From Ruminococcus sp. (GTDB lineage Bacteria; Bacillota; Clostridia; Oscillospirales; Ruminococcaceae), in assembly GCA_024697545.1 (NCBI GenBank), contig JAILFN010000067.1:1-64000 (forward strand): a stretch of DNA of 64,000 nt, written 5' to 3'. A program made the position numbers and the translations under genes. Each line of letters begins with the position of its first letter. Position 1 is the stretch's first letter. Under the pieces are notes generated by a model that was not told where the DNA came from, ran no database searches, and saw nothing but the letters and a program-made list of their open reading frames with translations. Below are positions 1 through 8,315 of the stretch, in pieces.

Positions 1-105
1 GCCCCTGCCTGAAAAAGAATAGAAAAAGTTTAGGAGGGGTCCGGGGAGACCCTTTCCAAAGGGTCCCCCGGCAGGGGTTTGGGGACAGAGTCCCCAACAG
101 TTTAC
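1..105. repeat. GC-rich hairpin repeat downstream of hrb
   Basis: Two perfect or near-perfect hairpins lie back to back: GGGGAGACCC/GGGTCCCCC at about 43-69 and TTGGGGAC/GTCCCCAA at 79-97. The outer words GCCCCTGCC (1-9) and GGCAGGGG (70-77) are also complementary. The block sits just past the minus-strand stop codon of hrb, so it would be in that transcript's 3' end, but a proper T-run is lacking. Stacked GC hairpins with this composition are often dispersed repeats in gut Firmicutes. That family assignment is from memory and unchecked. Confidence 0.5.
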
Positions 106-111
106 CGCACT

Positions 112-720
112 CTACTGCAAAGGCTCAAAGTCCGAGGCGGGGTGTTTGCAGATAGGGCAGGTGTAATCGTCGGGCAGAACTTCACCCTCGTAGATAAAAC
201 CGCATATCTTACATACCCAGCCCTTTGACGCTTTCGGCGCTGGCTTTGGCTTAACGTTTGAGTGGTAAAAAGCGTAAGTCATGGAAGGCTTATCGCTCAT
301 AACGACAGCGTCGGTCAGTTCGCATATAAACAGTCCGTGGCTGCCCATGTCGATATAGTTCACCACTTTGAGCGACATGAATGAATTGATATATCCGCCG
401 AGGATAGCGCAACCGTTACCCGAACGGAACACCTGCTCCCCCGCTAACTTATCGGTATCCCTGCCGCTGACGAATCCGAACTTTTTGAAGATATCAAAAG
501 GCGCGTCCTCGGTAAGGCAGTTGACGTTCATAACACCCGTTGCCTTGACGGTATCGTGGGTGTAGTTTGCTTTGTTTATCGAAACTGCGACAAGCTCGGG
601 GCTTGAAGCCACCTGCGAAACGGTGTTGCATATCATGCCGTTGTCGCGGCTGCCGTCATTTGTTGTTATGACGTAAAGTCCGTAGCCTATCTTGAACAGT
701 GCGGTATGATCGTATCCCAT
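112..720 (-). CDS. hrb: Flavin reductase-rubredoxin fusion (high-molecular-weight rubredoxin)
   Basis: The 202-residue protein has an N-terminal FMN-binding flavin-reductase-like domain (about 1-155) and a C-terminal rubredoxin (about 167-202). The rubredoxin shows both iron-ligating pairs, CKIC and CPIC, separated by the usual hydrophobic GFIYEGE-type segment. This is the architecture of Hrb, the NAD(P)H-dependent electron donor to flavodiiron proteins in acetogens and clostridia. It passes electrons from the flavin to the FprA partner for reduction of NO or O2 in the cytoplasm. The gene lies 41 bp downstream of fprA on the same strand, consistent with one operon. I see the two domains directly; the partnership is inferred from known Hrb/FprA biology and adjacency. 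Confidence 0.9.
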   Translation of the reverse strand: MGYDHTALFKIGYGLYVITTNDGSRDNGMICNTVSQVASSPELVAVSINKANYTHDTVKATGVMNVNCLTEDAPFDIFKKFGFVSGRDTDKLAGEQVFRSGNGCAILGGYINSFMSLKVVNYIDMGSHGLFICELTDAVVMSDKPSMTYAFYHSNVKPKPAPKASKGWVCKICGFIYEGEVLPDDYTCPICKHPASDFEPLQ

Positions 721-761
721 ATCTGTCCCTCCTTTAAGGTCGTCAGCTCCGCAGCCGAGGA

Positions 762-1913
762 TCAGACCAGCTCGTCCGCGAGAGCTTCGATCTGAGCTTC
801 GCTTTCGGCGTTAAGTGCTGAAGCAACTGTTACTGTAGTATCAGTGAAGGTGATGTTCTTGCTCTTTTCAAACTTCGACTTTATCACCTTGGCAGCCATA
901 GGTGCCCATGTGCCGTTTTCAATAATGCCGATGGTGCGGTTCTGATATCCGCGCTCGACAAGCTCTTCGATAAAAGTTCTCATGAACGGGAAAATGTCGG
1001 CATTGTAGGTAGTAGTCGCGAGCACCAGCTTGCCATAGCGGAAAGCGTCCTCAACAGACTCTGCCATGTCCTCGCGGGCGAGGTCTGCGATAGCCACCTT
1101 CGGGCAGCCCTTGGCTTCAAGCTTTTCCTTGAGCAGCTCTGCCGCTTTCTTGGTGTTGCCGTAAACGGAGGTGTAAGCTATGAACAGCCCGTCCGACTCT
1201 ACGCCGTAGGACGACCATGTAACGTAGAGGTCGAGATAGTATTCCAGATCTTCCGACAGCACGGGACCGTGCAGCGGGCAGATGGTCTTTATATCAAGAG
1301 CCGCAGCCTTTTTGAGTAGGTTCTGCACCTGCATACCGTATTTACCAACTATGCCGAAGTAATAGCGTCTTGCCTCGCAAGCCCAGTCCTCGTCAACATC
1401 GAGTGCGCCGAACTTGCCGAAAGCGTCTGCCGTGAAGAATATGCCGTACTTCTCGATGTAGGTCATCATGACTTCGGGCCAGTGTACCATCGGTGCGAAT
1501 ATGAATTTAAGCTCGCAGCTGCCGAGCGAGAGAGTCTCGCCGTCCTTTACGACTACCTGCTTATCGGGATAATCTGTGCCGAAGAATCGCTTTATCATAG
1601 CGAAGGTCTTGGCATTGCCGACGATCTTCGCATCGGGATAAGCCTCGACAAATCTGCCGATGTTTGCCGAATGGTCGGGCTCCATATGCTGAACGATAAG
1701 GTAATCGGGCGAAGCACCGCCGAGAGCCTCGGAGATGTTCTTCAGCCACTCATCGCCGAAATTGATATCCACGGAATCCATTACCGCGGTCTTTTCATCC
1801 TTTATCAGATAGGAGTTGTAAGCCATTCCGTTGGGCACATCGAACTGACCCTCAAAAAGGTCAATCTTATGATCGTTCACTCCGATATAGATCACATTTT
1901 CATTGATATTCAT
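762..1913 (-). CDS. fprA: FprA family A-type flavoprotein (flavodiiron NO/O2 reductase)
   Basis: The 383-residue protein matches the usual flavodiiron length. The N-terminal metallo-beta-lactamase-like domain carries the diiron motif H-x-E-x-D-H (HMEPDHS, about 76-82) and later His/Asp ligands around HWPE and LHGP. The C-terminal flavodoxin-like domain begins near YTSVYGNTKKA, an FMN phosphate-binding loop. The enzyme reduces O2 to water and/or NO to N2O in strict anaerobes. It is the first gene of an operon with hrb, its electron donor. A good promoter (TTGACT-17-TATAAT) and a GGAGG site precede the ATG. Whether NO or O2 is the main substrate cannot be read from the sequence. Confidence 0.95.
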   Translation of the reverse strand: MNINENVIYIGVNDHKIDLFEGQFDVPNGMAYNSYLIKDEKTAVMDSVDINFGDEWLKNISEALGGASPDYLIVQHMEPDHSANIGRFVEAYPDAKIVGNAKTFAMIKRFFGTDYPDKQVVVKDGETLSLGSCELKFIFAPMVHWPEVMMTYIEKYGIFFTADAFGKFGALDVDEDWACEARRYYFGIVGKYGMQVQNLLKKAAALDIKTICPLHGPVLSEDLEYYLDLYVTWSSYGVESDGLFIAYTSVYGNTKKAAELLKEKLEAKGCPKVAIADLAREDMAESVEDAFRYGKLVLATTTYNADIFPFMRTFIEELVERGYQNRTIGIIENGTWAPMAAKVIKSKFEKSKNITFTDTTVTVASALNAESEAQIEALADELV

Positions 1914-1938
1914 AGTATTCCTCCGTATATTTTTATTG

Positions 1939-1955
1939 TAGACTTTTTCAGTCTA
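1939..1955. promoter_or_regulatory. Dyad in the fprA 5' leader
   Basis: TAGACT and AGTCTA form a perfect 6-bp inverted repeat around a 5-nt centre, placed just downstream of the fprA -10 box and upstream of the ribosome site. It could be an operator for a redox or NO-responsive repressor, or a small RNA hairpin. Only position and symmetry support it. Confidence 0.35.
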
Positions 1956-1961
1956 TGTTCT

Positions 1962-1990
1962 ATTATAGCATATTTTTCTCAGATAGTCAA
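1962..1990 (-). promoter_or_regulatory. Sigma-A promoter for fprA-hrb
   Basis: Read on the minus strand: TTGACT, a 17-bp spacer, then TATAAT. It lies about 50 bp before the fprA ATG. The -35 end is only 7 bp from the stop codon of the upstream TPM gene. Confidence 0.8.
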
Positions 1991-1996
1991 GCCTTA

Positions 1997-3289
1997 TCAG
2001 AAATGTCCCGAAGAACCGCCGTGTGACGAACCCGAAGAGCTGTGGTGCGAGGACGAACCGCCGCCGCCTCCGCCGCTCGAAGATGATGGCGGATTGTATC
2101 TCTTGGTGGTGTTCTTGTAAAGGAATGTGTCATTTCTCTTGTTGATAACGATGCTGTCGCGCCTGATGTAATCATCTGCCTGACCCTTGAACTGTACCGA
2201 GGTCAGCTTGTGCTTTTCTATCGTGCAGATGATAAGCCATATGACAAATGCGATAGCAGCAGAAAAGGGTACTACCACGACGAGATCTCCCAGCAGTTCC
2301 TCGCGGTATGGTCTGAGGGAATGCTCGGGGAGGTGCCCCACGTCATAGGGTTGCTTTTCTCTGGCTTCGTTGATATAGTCATCGCAGAGCCTTGCATAAA
2401 GATCAAATGCCTTATCATACTCCCCCGAAGAAAGATATCCCTTTATCTCGCTTATTATATACTCCTGACCCTTATCGGTAAAGTAAGGTATGCCGTCGCC
2501 GCAGGTGGATATAGCCCAGTCACGGTTCTTCATGGAGATAAGCAGGCATATGCCCGAGCGTTTGTCATCCAACCCGAAGCCGCTGTAATCATAGTAGTCA
2601 TCGGTATAATCACGGGAGGATCTGCCGCCGATATCATTTTCGGTGACGATGACCACCTCGAACTTCTGACGCTCGCTGATCTCATCACACATCTTCAGAA
2701 GCTCCGCTTCCTTATCATCGGAGATGATGCCTGCGCGGTCTACTACCCTTTTCTCGTCCTTGTAGGGCTCAACGGTATGTGCCTGCCGCAGGTATGCGTC
2801 CATGATATTTCCGAATCTCTCAAACGCCTGAACAAAGCGCCCTTCCTTGAAAAGCGGGTCAATGTATTTCGGAAAGTTATCAAGCCCTTCATCGCTGAGC
2901 GCTTCAAGACCCAGACCTTCTCCGACGATCCGCCAGTCTTTGTCAAGGGTGGAGTAGCAAAGAAGTATGCCCGATCTATCCGAATCAAAGCCCAGGTCCA
3001 GCTCCTTGTAAAGGCTCATGGCATAGCTTTTGAGATCCGTGCCGCCGTTATCGGCAGTAGTTGCCAGGGCGACCTCGCAGTAATTGTTATGCGTCACAGT
3101 GAAAAGAAGACTGTTAAGATCAGACTCGTTCCAATCTTTCAGCATATCGGCGTAGTCATAAACATAGACCTCGTTCTCAGGCTCCGACGCGGCTCCGTCA
3201 TCGGCGTAAGTATCCAGAGGGTATGAGGACTGCATCATCACCGCACAAGCGGCGAGCGCGAAAAGGCGTTTCACTATTTTTTTCATCAT
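1997..3289 (-). CDS. Tandem TPM-domain membrane protein with Ser/Gly/His tail
   Basis: The 430-residue protein starts with a signal peptide (about 1-29) and carries two successive TPM-like domains (about 40-165 and 180-310). The second has the typical VVDRAGIIS start and the RSGICLLIS core. A transmembrane segment follows at about 332-355, then a short cytoplasmic or surface tail ending in a run of Ser, Gly and His. TPM domains occur in surface-associated, Psb27-like proteins of loosely defined function. The gene ends just before the fprA promoter and begins 13 bp after the zinc-ribbon gene at 3303, so the two are likely co-expressed. The tail is low complexity and needs no coding-error explanation. 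Confidence 0.85.
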   Translation of the reverse strand: MMKKIVKRLFALAACAVMMQSSYPLDTYADDGAASEPENEVYVYDYADMLKDWNESDLNSLLFTVTHNNYCEVALATTADNGGTDLKSYAMSLYKELDLGFDSDRSGILLCYSTLDKDWRIVGEGLGLEALSDEGLDNFPKYIDPLFKEGRFVQAFERFGNIMDAYLRQAHTVEPYKDEKRVVDRAGIISDDKEAELLKMCDEISERQKFEVVIVTENDIGGRSSRDYTDDYYDYSGFGLDDKRSGICLLISMKNRDWAISTCGDGIPYFTDKGQEYIISEIKGYLSSGEYDKAFDLYARLCDDYINEAREKQPYDVGHLPEHSLRPYREELLGDLVVVVPFSAAIAFVIWLIICTIEKHKLTSVQFKGQADDYIRRDSIVINKRNDTFLYKNTTKRYNPPSSSSGGGGGGSSSHHSSSGSSHGGSSGHF

Positions 3290-3302
3290 ATTCCGCCCCC
3301 TC

Positions 3303-4391
3303 TCAGAATGAAAGGTATGAATATATCATACCCGCAACGCTAAACAGCACAGAGCAGGCGAGGGTGCCGTAGCCCAGCCAGCGCTTGTATTTCTTTTTAT
3401 CCAGCGGAAGATCGCCGACGAATTTTCCCGTCTGACCGTTCATTGCGAAAATATAGGTCTTGCCATCATACTTCGTGGTAAGTATCCACACGGGGTATAG
3501 GGCGTAGACAGCCTTTGCGTTGTGATAATCAATATTCCCGCCCTCCTTCTTGACCGAGGAGTAACCGTGTACGTCCTTACGGAAGGTGGTGTTCACGCTC
3601 TGGGTCACGCGGTTGTTCACGCGCACAACGCTCATGTTGTCGTCAACGTCATACTTATCGGCGATATAGCCTGCCAGATAGCCTGTATTGAACGGCACAG
3701 CCTCCTTGAAATCAAACGGCTCGATGGATTCCATAAGATCATCCGGCATCTGCGAAGAGCCGTCTACCGCTATCTTTTCAAAATCCATAGTACCGCCGCG
3801 CACTACCGAAAAATATGAAGTCTCGGTGTAATCATAGTTGCCGGACGACCATCTGCGTACCTTTGTCGCCTTGAAGCGGATAGTCGCGTCGATGTGAGAA
3901 TCAAACAGCCAGAACGGAACATAAACGCCCTTGATCTCTTCAAAGTGCTCGATGTTCCTGAACTCCTTGGGAAGCAAATGCTTGTGCAGCAGATGCTTCT
4001 TGAACTCATTTACAGCGCGCTTTTTATCCAGCTTGAAGGGTATGACATACTCGGGCTTCCATTGACCCTGCAAACTGCTTAGCATGACCACGGGGTTATC
4101 GCAGTAAGGGCAGGTCGTCGCAGAGGTCGTGAGGTCTGCCATGATCTCGCCGCCGCAGTAATTGCAGCGGTATACCTTTATATCATCCTGCTCGCCGCCT
4201 TCAAAGCTCTGCTCGCTCTGATCCCATTCCGAATCATCGGTACCGTCCTTTTTAAGATCCTCGGCATAAGCCTCAAGGGTCTCGACATCATAGACGTTTT
4301 CGCAGTATGGGCATTTCATCTTCTGTATAGCCGAGTCAAATCTGACAGCACCGCCGCAGCACGGGCAGGTGTATTCGCTCGCCTTTGCCAT
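3303..4391 (-). CDS. TFIIB-type zinc-ribbon membrane protein
   Basis: The 362-residue protein has two zinc ribbons at its N-terminus: CPCC...CPYC (about 9-30) and CNYC...CPYC (about 75-98). A long mixed domain of unknown function follows (GVYVPFWLFD region), then a single transmembrane helix at the very C-terminus. It belongs to a conserved clostridial family usually annotated as TFIIB-type zinc-ribbon protein. Despite the name there is no evidence for a transcription role, and the C-terminal anchor points to the membrane. A GGAGGCGATGTAA site precedes the ATG. It is transcribed with the TPM protein downstream, suggesting a shared envelope job. Confidence 0.85.
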   Translation of the reverse strand: MAKASEYTCPCCGGAVRFDSAIQKMKCPYCENVYDVETLEAYAEDLKKDGTDDSEWDQSEQSFEGGEQDDIKVYRCNYCGGEIMADLTTSATTCPYCDNPVVMLSSLQGQWKPEYVIPFKLDKKRAVNEFKKHLLHKHLLPKEFRNIEHFEEIKGVYVPFWLFDSHIDATIRFKATKVRRWSSGNYDYTETSYFSVVRGGTMDFEKIAVDGSSQMPDDLMESIEPFDFKEAVPFNTGYLAGYIADKYDVDDNMSVVRVNNRVTQSVNTTFRKDVHGYSSVKKEGGNIDYHNAKAVYALYPVWILTTKYDGKTYIFAMNGQTGKFVGDLPLDKKKYKRWLGYGTLACSVLFSVAGMIYSYLSF

Positions 4392-4495
4392 TTACATCGC
4401 CTCCGAACAAAGATATTATAAATATACTATATATATTCTAACATATTTATTACATACAATTGTTACGGTAATTTAAATTCCTATGAAAAATACAC

Positions 4496-4532
4496 AAAAA
4501 AACGGCTGCACCGCGACGGGTGCAGCCGTTTG
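4496..4532 (-). terminator. Intrinsic terminator after the DUF3343 gene
   Basis: AACGGCTGCA/TGCAGCCGTT forms a 10-bp stem, followed on the minus strand by seven T residues. It stands at the 3' end of the 4534 gene. Confidence 0.85.
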
Positions 4533-4533
4533 T

Positions 4534-4752
4534 TCATTCAAAGACTCCTTTGTACTTGATGCCGTTTTCCTTCATGAGCCGCAGCGCGGTGCTGCGGTCG
4601 GTGTCGGGCTCAATGGAATAACCGCACCCGCTTCCTACGTTCTTCGGGGTCGGGACTATCCTGCATCGTATGTTCTTTGATTTGAACATATTCTGCGCTT
4701 TAACGGCATAGGTGATGGAAGTCATTGTTATAAGGTACCTCATAGCCTCCAC
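4534..4752 (-). CDS. DUF3343-type putative Se/S carrier-like small protein
   Basis: The 72-residue protein contains the features of the DUF3343 family: an N-terminal beta strand followed by a helix (YAVKAQNMF), IRCRIVPTPK, then a glycine- and cysteine-containing GSGCGYSI turn. Members are small cytosolic proteins often found near sulfur or selenium genes, and a carrier role has been suggested. Nothing of that kind is adjacent here. It follows glgB after an 80-bp gap and has its own terminator. Function is unproven. Confidence 0.75.
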   Translation of the reverse strand: MEAMRYLITMTSITYAVKAQNMFKSKNIRCRIVPTPKNVGSGCGYSIEPDTDRSTALRLMKENGIKYKGVFE

Positions 4753-4832
4753 CTTTACAGCCTTCGGGTCACAAGCGCCGTTCTGAACGGCGGACGTTCA
4801 TATTCCATATTATGACCCATATGCAAAAGGCG

Positions 4833-6656
4833 TTACTCGGCATCGTCAGGCTTGGGTGTTACCTCGAAAAGCTCTGCTGTAAATGGCGGAAGATCAAGCT
4901 CCAATATCTCACCGTCGATATGGCGGAAGGTGTCGATCGGGACAATATCCGCGGCGGGAGTTGTGCCGCTCCATGTCTGCTCATCTGAGTTTATGAGCGG
5001 GATAAGTCTGCCCGACATCGGCATATTCACGCGGCAGGACTGTTTCTTATCCGAGAAGTTGAAGGCGCAGAGCACCGTCCCGCCCTCAGCCATACGCAGG
5101 TATACATAAACGCTCTGCTCGCAGTTGTCAGCCATCAGCCAGCGGAAGGCATCGGGGTTGTACTCAGCGTTGTGCAGTGCAGGGTTTTCGGCATATATGC
5201 CCGACAGCTTCTTGAAGTAGCGGTTGAAGCTTTCATGCAGCGGGTACTTCAAGATATCGAAGTCCTGAGCGCGGGTCTCGTCCCACTCGCGGAACTGCGC
5301 GTTCTCACCGCCCATGAAGTTGAGCTTCTTGCCGGGGTGGGTGAACATATAGGCATACATCGCCCTTGCCTGCGGGAACTTTACGTCATAATCGCCCCAC
5401 ATCTTATTGATGACCGTTGCCTTGCCGTGAACGTTCTCATCGTGCGAAAGCTCAAGCATATAAAGCTCGTTGTAGAAATACTGCATGGAGAAGGTGAGCT
5501 TGTAATGCTCACGAGGGCGCTCGTCGGGCGGGGTGCGGAAATAGTTGAGGGTATCGTTCATCCAGCCGAGATCCCATTTATAATCGAACCCCAGACCGCC
5601 GTACTCTATCGGCGCGGTGATCTTCGGGTATGCGGTCGAATCCTCCGCGATAAGCATACAGTCACCGTGGCGCATTTGCAGACCCGCGTTCATCTGCTTC
5701 AAGAAATTCAGGGAATTGGGGTTGACTCCCCTTGCCTGATCGCCCATCCAGTATATCGCGCGGCTGATAGCGTCCATACGCAGACCGTCGAAATGATATC
5801 TGCTCAGCCAGTAATCAGCGCAGGACTGCATAAAGACCGCCGTCCAAGGCTTATTAAACTGGAAATTGCAGGTGCCCCATTCGCTGACCGAAACGTCAGA
5901 CTCGGGGTATTCGTAGAGCGGTGTGCCGTCGAATTCGCGGAGAGCGTAATCATCGAGGGCAAAGTGAACGGGCACGAAATCCATGATAGTACCGATCCCC
6001 GCATTATGCAGTCTGTTTATAAGCTCCATAAGCTCTGCCGCCGTGCCGTAGCGTGAGGTGGGAGCAAAGAATCCCGTATTCTGATATCCCCACGAGATAT
6101 CGGCAGGATGCTCCGAGAGCGGCATGAACTCAACGTGTGTGAAGTGATGTTCCTTGAGATAAGGTATCAGCAGGTCGGCGATCTCGGTGTAGCTGTACCA
6201 GCCCGTTTCATCGGAATCGTCCTTTTTCATCCAGGAGCCCAGGTGCATCTCATAGATATTCAGCGGCTTGTTGTAATTTTTATCGCGGAAGTAGATCCAT
6301 TCGTCGTCGGTGAACTTGAACTCATCAAGGTCGCGAACAACGGAAGCCCAGCGTGGGCGAAGCTCCATACCGAAGCCGTAAGGGTCACAGTGTTCGCGGC
6401 GCTCACCTGATTTGGTATAGATAACGTACTTATACATATCTCCGACTTTCGCGCCCTTTATAAATATCTCCCAGAAACCGCGGTCGGGTGCAAGATAATA
6501 CGGCTCCCAGTTGTTGAAATCGCCAACGACAGCGACTTTAGCCGCAGCGGGGGCGAATACCGAGAAGCGCACACCATCACCTTCAACGTGAGCACCGAGA
6601 TATTCATAGGCATCAAAGATCGAGCCTTTAAAAAAATCATCCTTATTTATCTGCAT
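4833..6656 (-). CDS. glgB: 1,4-alpha-glucan branching enzyme
   Basis: From the ATG at 6656 the protein is 607 residues. It has an N-terminal CBM48 domain (FSVFAPAAAKVAVVGDFNNW) and a GH13 catalytic barrel with the nucleophile Asp in DGLRMDA, the acid Glu in IAEDST, and the third Asp in LSHDENVHGK. It makes alpha-1,6 branches in glycogen. The ORF track starts 29 codons upstream, but that extension overlaps the MarR gene; the inner ATG has GAGGA at a good distance. The start lies 23 bp after the marR stop. No other glg gene is nearby, so this branching enzyme is separated from a classical glycogen operon. Confidence 0.95.
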   Translation of the reverse strand: MQINKDDFFKGSIFDAYEYLGAHVEGDGVRFSVFAPAAAKVAVVGDFNNWEPYYLAPDRGFWEIFIKGAKVGDMYKYVIYTKSGERREHCDPYGFGMELRPRWASVVRDLDEFKFTDDEWIYFRDKNYNKPLNIYEMHLGSWMKKDDSDETGWYSYTEIADLLIPYLKEHHFTHVEFMPLSEHPADISWGYQNTGFFAPTSRYGTAAELMELINRLHNAGIGTIMDFVPVHFALDDYALREFDGTPLYEYPESDVSVSEWGTCNFQFNKPWTAVFMQSCADYWLSRYHFDGLRMDAISRAIYWMGDQARGVNPNSLNFLKQMNAGLQMRHGDCMLIAEDSTAYPKITAPIEYGGLGFDYKWDLGWMNDTLNYFRTPPDERPREHYKLTFSMQYFYNELYMLELSHDENVHGKATVINKMWGDYDVKFPQARAMYAYMFTHPGKKLNFMGGENAQFREWDETRAQDFDILKYPLHESFNRYFKKLSGIYAENPALHNAEYNPDAFRWLMADNCEQSVYVYLRMAEGGTVLCAFNFSDKKQSCRVNMPMSGRLIPLINSDEQTWSGTTPAADIVPIDTFRHIDGEILELDLPPFTAELFEVTPKPDDAE

Positions 6657-6679
6657 GGCATTTATCCTCAGTGTACAGA

Positions 6680-7111
6680 TCAGCGGTCGTTTTCCTCTGG
6701 AGGGGTGGTAAGCTTTTTCACGATACTGATAAACTGTTCGCATTCCTCACTGCTGAGTGCGCCGAACCTTTCATCGAAGAAGTCGGTGATATTGCCGCGC
6801 TTATCGTCGATATACCTGACGCCCTTTTCGGTTATTGTGACAAACACCTTGCGCTTGTCGGCAGTACCGCAGCGGCGGACGATCATGCCCTTATTCTCAA
6901 GCGCCTTGAGTATAGAAGCCACGCGGGCGGTAGATATACCCAGTTTTTCAGCTATCTTTCCCGGCTGGACGCTTTCCTCTTCGCTGATATTGAGATACAG
7001 CAGAAGTCTGCACTCACCGCGAAGATATTCGCTCAACATTCCCGCCTCATCGCCGTAGTAGGCGATCCTCAGAGCATCAAAAAACTCCTCTGTATACTTA
7101 TTCTTTGACAT
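6680..7111 (-). CDS. MarR-family transcriptional regulator
   Basis: The 143-residue protein is a typical MarR: a helical N-terminus, a winged helix with RVASILKALENKGMIVRR as recognition helix and wing, and a C-terminal dimerisation helix. The wing is followed by KRKVFVTITEKG, a strong family signature. It is the first gene of a two-gene unit with glgB. Its own promoter is overlapped by a partial dyad (CTATAATAGCTAATAG), so autoregulation is plausible. The ligand is unknown. Confidence 0.9.
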   Translation of the reverse strand: MSKNKYTEEFFDALRIAYYGDEAGMLSEYLRGECRLLLYLNISEEESVQPGKIAEKLGISTARVASILKALENKGMIVRRCGTADKRKVFVTITEKGVRYIDDKRGNITDFFDERFGALSSEECEQFISIVKKLTTPPEENDR

Positions 7112-7142
7112 TATATCACTCCTATGCCTAACACTATTAGCT

Positions 7143-7171
7143 ATTATAGCATATCATTATTCTAATGTCAA
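7143..7171 (-). promoter_or_regulatory. Sigma-A promoter for marR-glgB
   Basis: TTGACA, 17 bp, TATAAT on the minus strand, an essentially consensus promoter. The -10 box runs into the imperfect palindrome CTATAATAGCTAATAG, a possible MarR operator. Confidence 0.8.
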
Positions 7172-7315
7172 CAGCAGTAAATGAAAAAACAGTTTACGTT
7201 ATATAAATTAACTGCAATTTCATTTAATTTTTTATCATTTACACAATTGTTTCGGGACTGAGTTCTCAGTGCCATCAGAATAACTGCGTCAAAACGGCAT
7301 TTTTTATCCATAAAA

Positions 7316-7343
7316 AAACTGCCGCACGATCGCACGGCAGTTT
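7316..7343 (-). terminator. Terminator of the ior-paaK-ACT operon
   Basis: AAACTGCCG and CGGCAGTTT form the stem; on the minus strand the hairpin runs into seven T residues. It lies 12 bp past the ACT gene stop. Confidence 0.85.
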
Positions 7344-7354
7344 CATATTATCGC

Positions 7355-7789
7355 TTAAAACCTCTTTAGCTCTTCATCGGAAACAAGTTTGAAACCGCCC
7401 TCTTCAAGTGCGGTGACAGCCGTATCGAGCCTGTCAACTCTCAGCACAAGGTATGCCGTTTCATTAGTCTCACTGATGAATGCCGCGTACATATACTCAA
7501 CGCTTATGTTCTCCTTGTAGAGACATTCCATAGCGTCGGCAAGTCCGCCCGGCTTATCGGCGAGCCTGATGCAGAGAACGCCGGTCGAGGTCACAGCCAT
7601 GTCGTTGTCCTTCAGGACCTTCAGCGCCTTTTCAAAATCGTCAACGATAAGACGCAGGATACCGAAATCTTTTGTATCGGCAATGCTCATGGCGCGGATG
7701 TTTATATCATTGTCGGCAAGCAATCTGGTTATACCGGAAAGTCTGCCGGGACGGTTCTCGCAGAAAACCGAAAGCTGCTTTACTGTCAT
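7355..7789 (-). CDS. Tandem ACT-domain protein
   Basis: The 144-residue protein is two ACT domains in a row (about 1-68 and 72-144), starting VKQLSVFCENRPGRL and again with VLCIRLADKPGGL. ACT domains bind amino acids. Stand-alone versions like this are commonly linked with iorAB and phenylacetate-CoA ligase genes, where they are thought to sense aromatic amino acids. It is the last gene of that operon here. The ORF track begins at a GTG three codons upstream; the ATG at 7789 is better spaced from the GAGTG upstream. Confidence 0.85.
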   Translation of the reverse strand: MTVKQLSVFCENRPGRLSGITRLLADNDINIRAMSIADTKDFGILRLIVDDFEKALKVLKDNDMAVTSTGVLCIRLADKPGGLADAMECLYKENISVEYMYAAFISETNETAYLVLRVDRLDTAVTALEEGGFKLVSDEELKRF

Positions 7790-7814
7790 GTATATCACTC
7801 ACTTTCATCAAAGG

Positions 7815-8315
7815 TCAGAGATCAGCCGTGAACAGCACCCAAAGACCGTTGTCAGCGGCAAATTTCCAGAATGCCAGGCTGTTCTCAAAAAATTCGAGCG
7901 TTTCTTCAAGATCCTCGCCGCTTTTATCGGGATAGTCTGCGGCTGGGATAGCCTTATACATCTTCGAGAAGGAAGCCGCGTCAAGCTTTGAAAGCTCACC
8001 GCAGAGCGCCCTTACCGCAAGCGGCGGCTTTGCGGTGATGATATAATCATCATGCTTTTCGCCGTCAAAGTAAAGCACCTCACCGCCGAGTATCGCGGGA
8101 GCAAGCGGAGAATCCGAGTCGAAGTCAAAGCCGCCTGTAAGTGCGCGGTGAATAGCCTCCCATGACTCTTCAAGCTCATAGGTGCGCTCGGGGTATTCTT
8201 CAAAATACAGCTCTTCAAGCTCTTCCGAAATGTATACGGGGCGCTCGTTCACGGGCATATCACGCAGCTTCTCCACCGTATCGGCGGGAACTGCAAACAG
8301 TACACCGAAGCCCAT
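7815..8315 (-). CDS. DUF1877 (YfbM-like) protein
   Basis: The 166-residue acidic protein resembles the YfbM/DUF1877 family: an ELEESWEAIHRALTG segment, GGEVLYFDGEKHDDYI in the middle, and a C-terminal FFENSLAFWKFAADNGLWVLF helix. Function of the family is not established. Its ATG overlaps the paaK stop codon by one base (TAATG), so translation is likely coupled. Its place in an aryl-acid operon may be incidental. Confidence 0.75.
   Translation of the reverse strand: MGFGVLFAVPADTVEKLRDMPVNERPVYISEELEELYFEEYPERTYELEESWEAIHRALTGGFDFDSDSPLAPAILGGEVLYFDGEKHDDYIITAKPPLAVRALCGELSKLDAASFSKMYKAIPAADYPDKSGEDLEETLEFFENSLAFWKFAADNGLWVLFTADL

Noticed and set aside
1482-2120. 212-aa plus-strand ORF across the fprA start and the TPM tail
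   Set aside because: It covers the antisense of two well-supported genes and the fprA promoter; its Pro-rich end is the reverse complement of the Gly/Ser tail.
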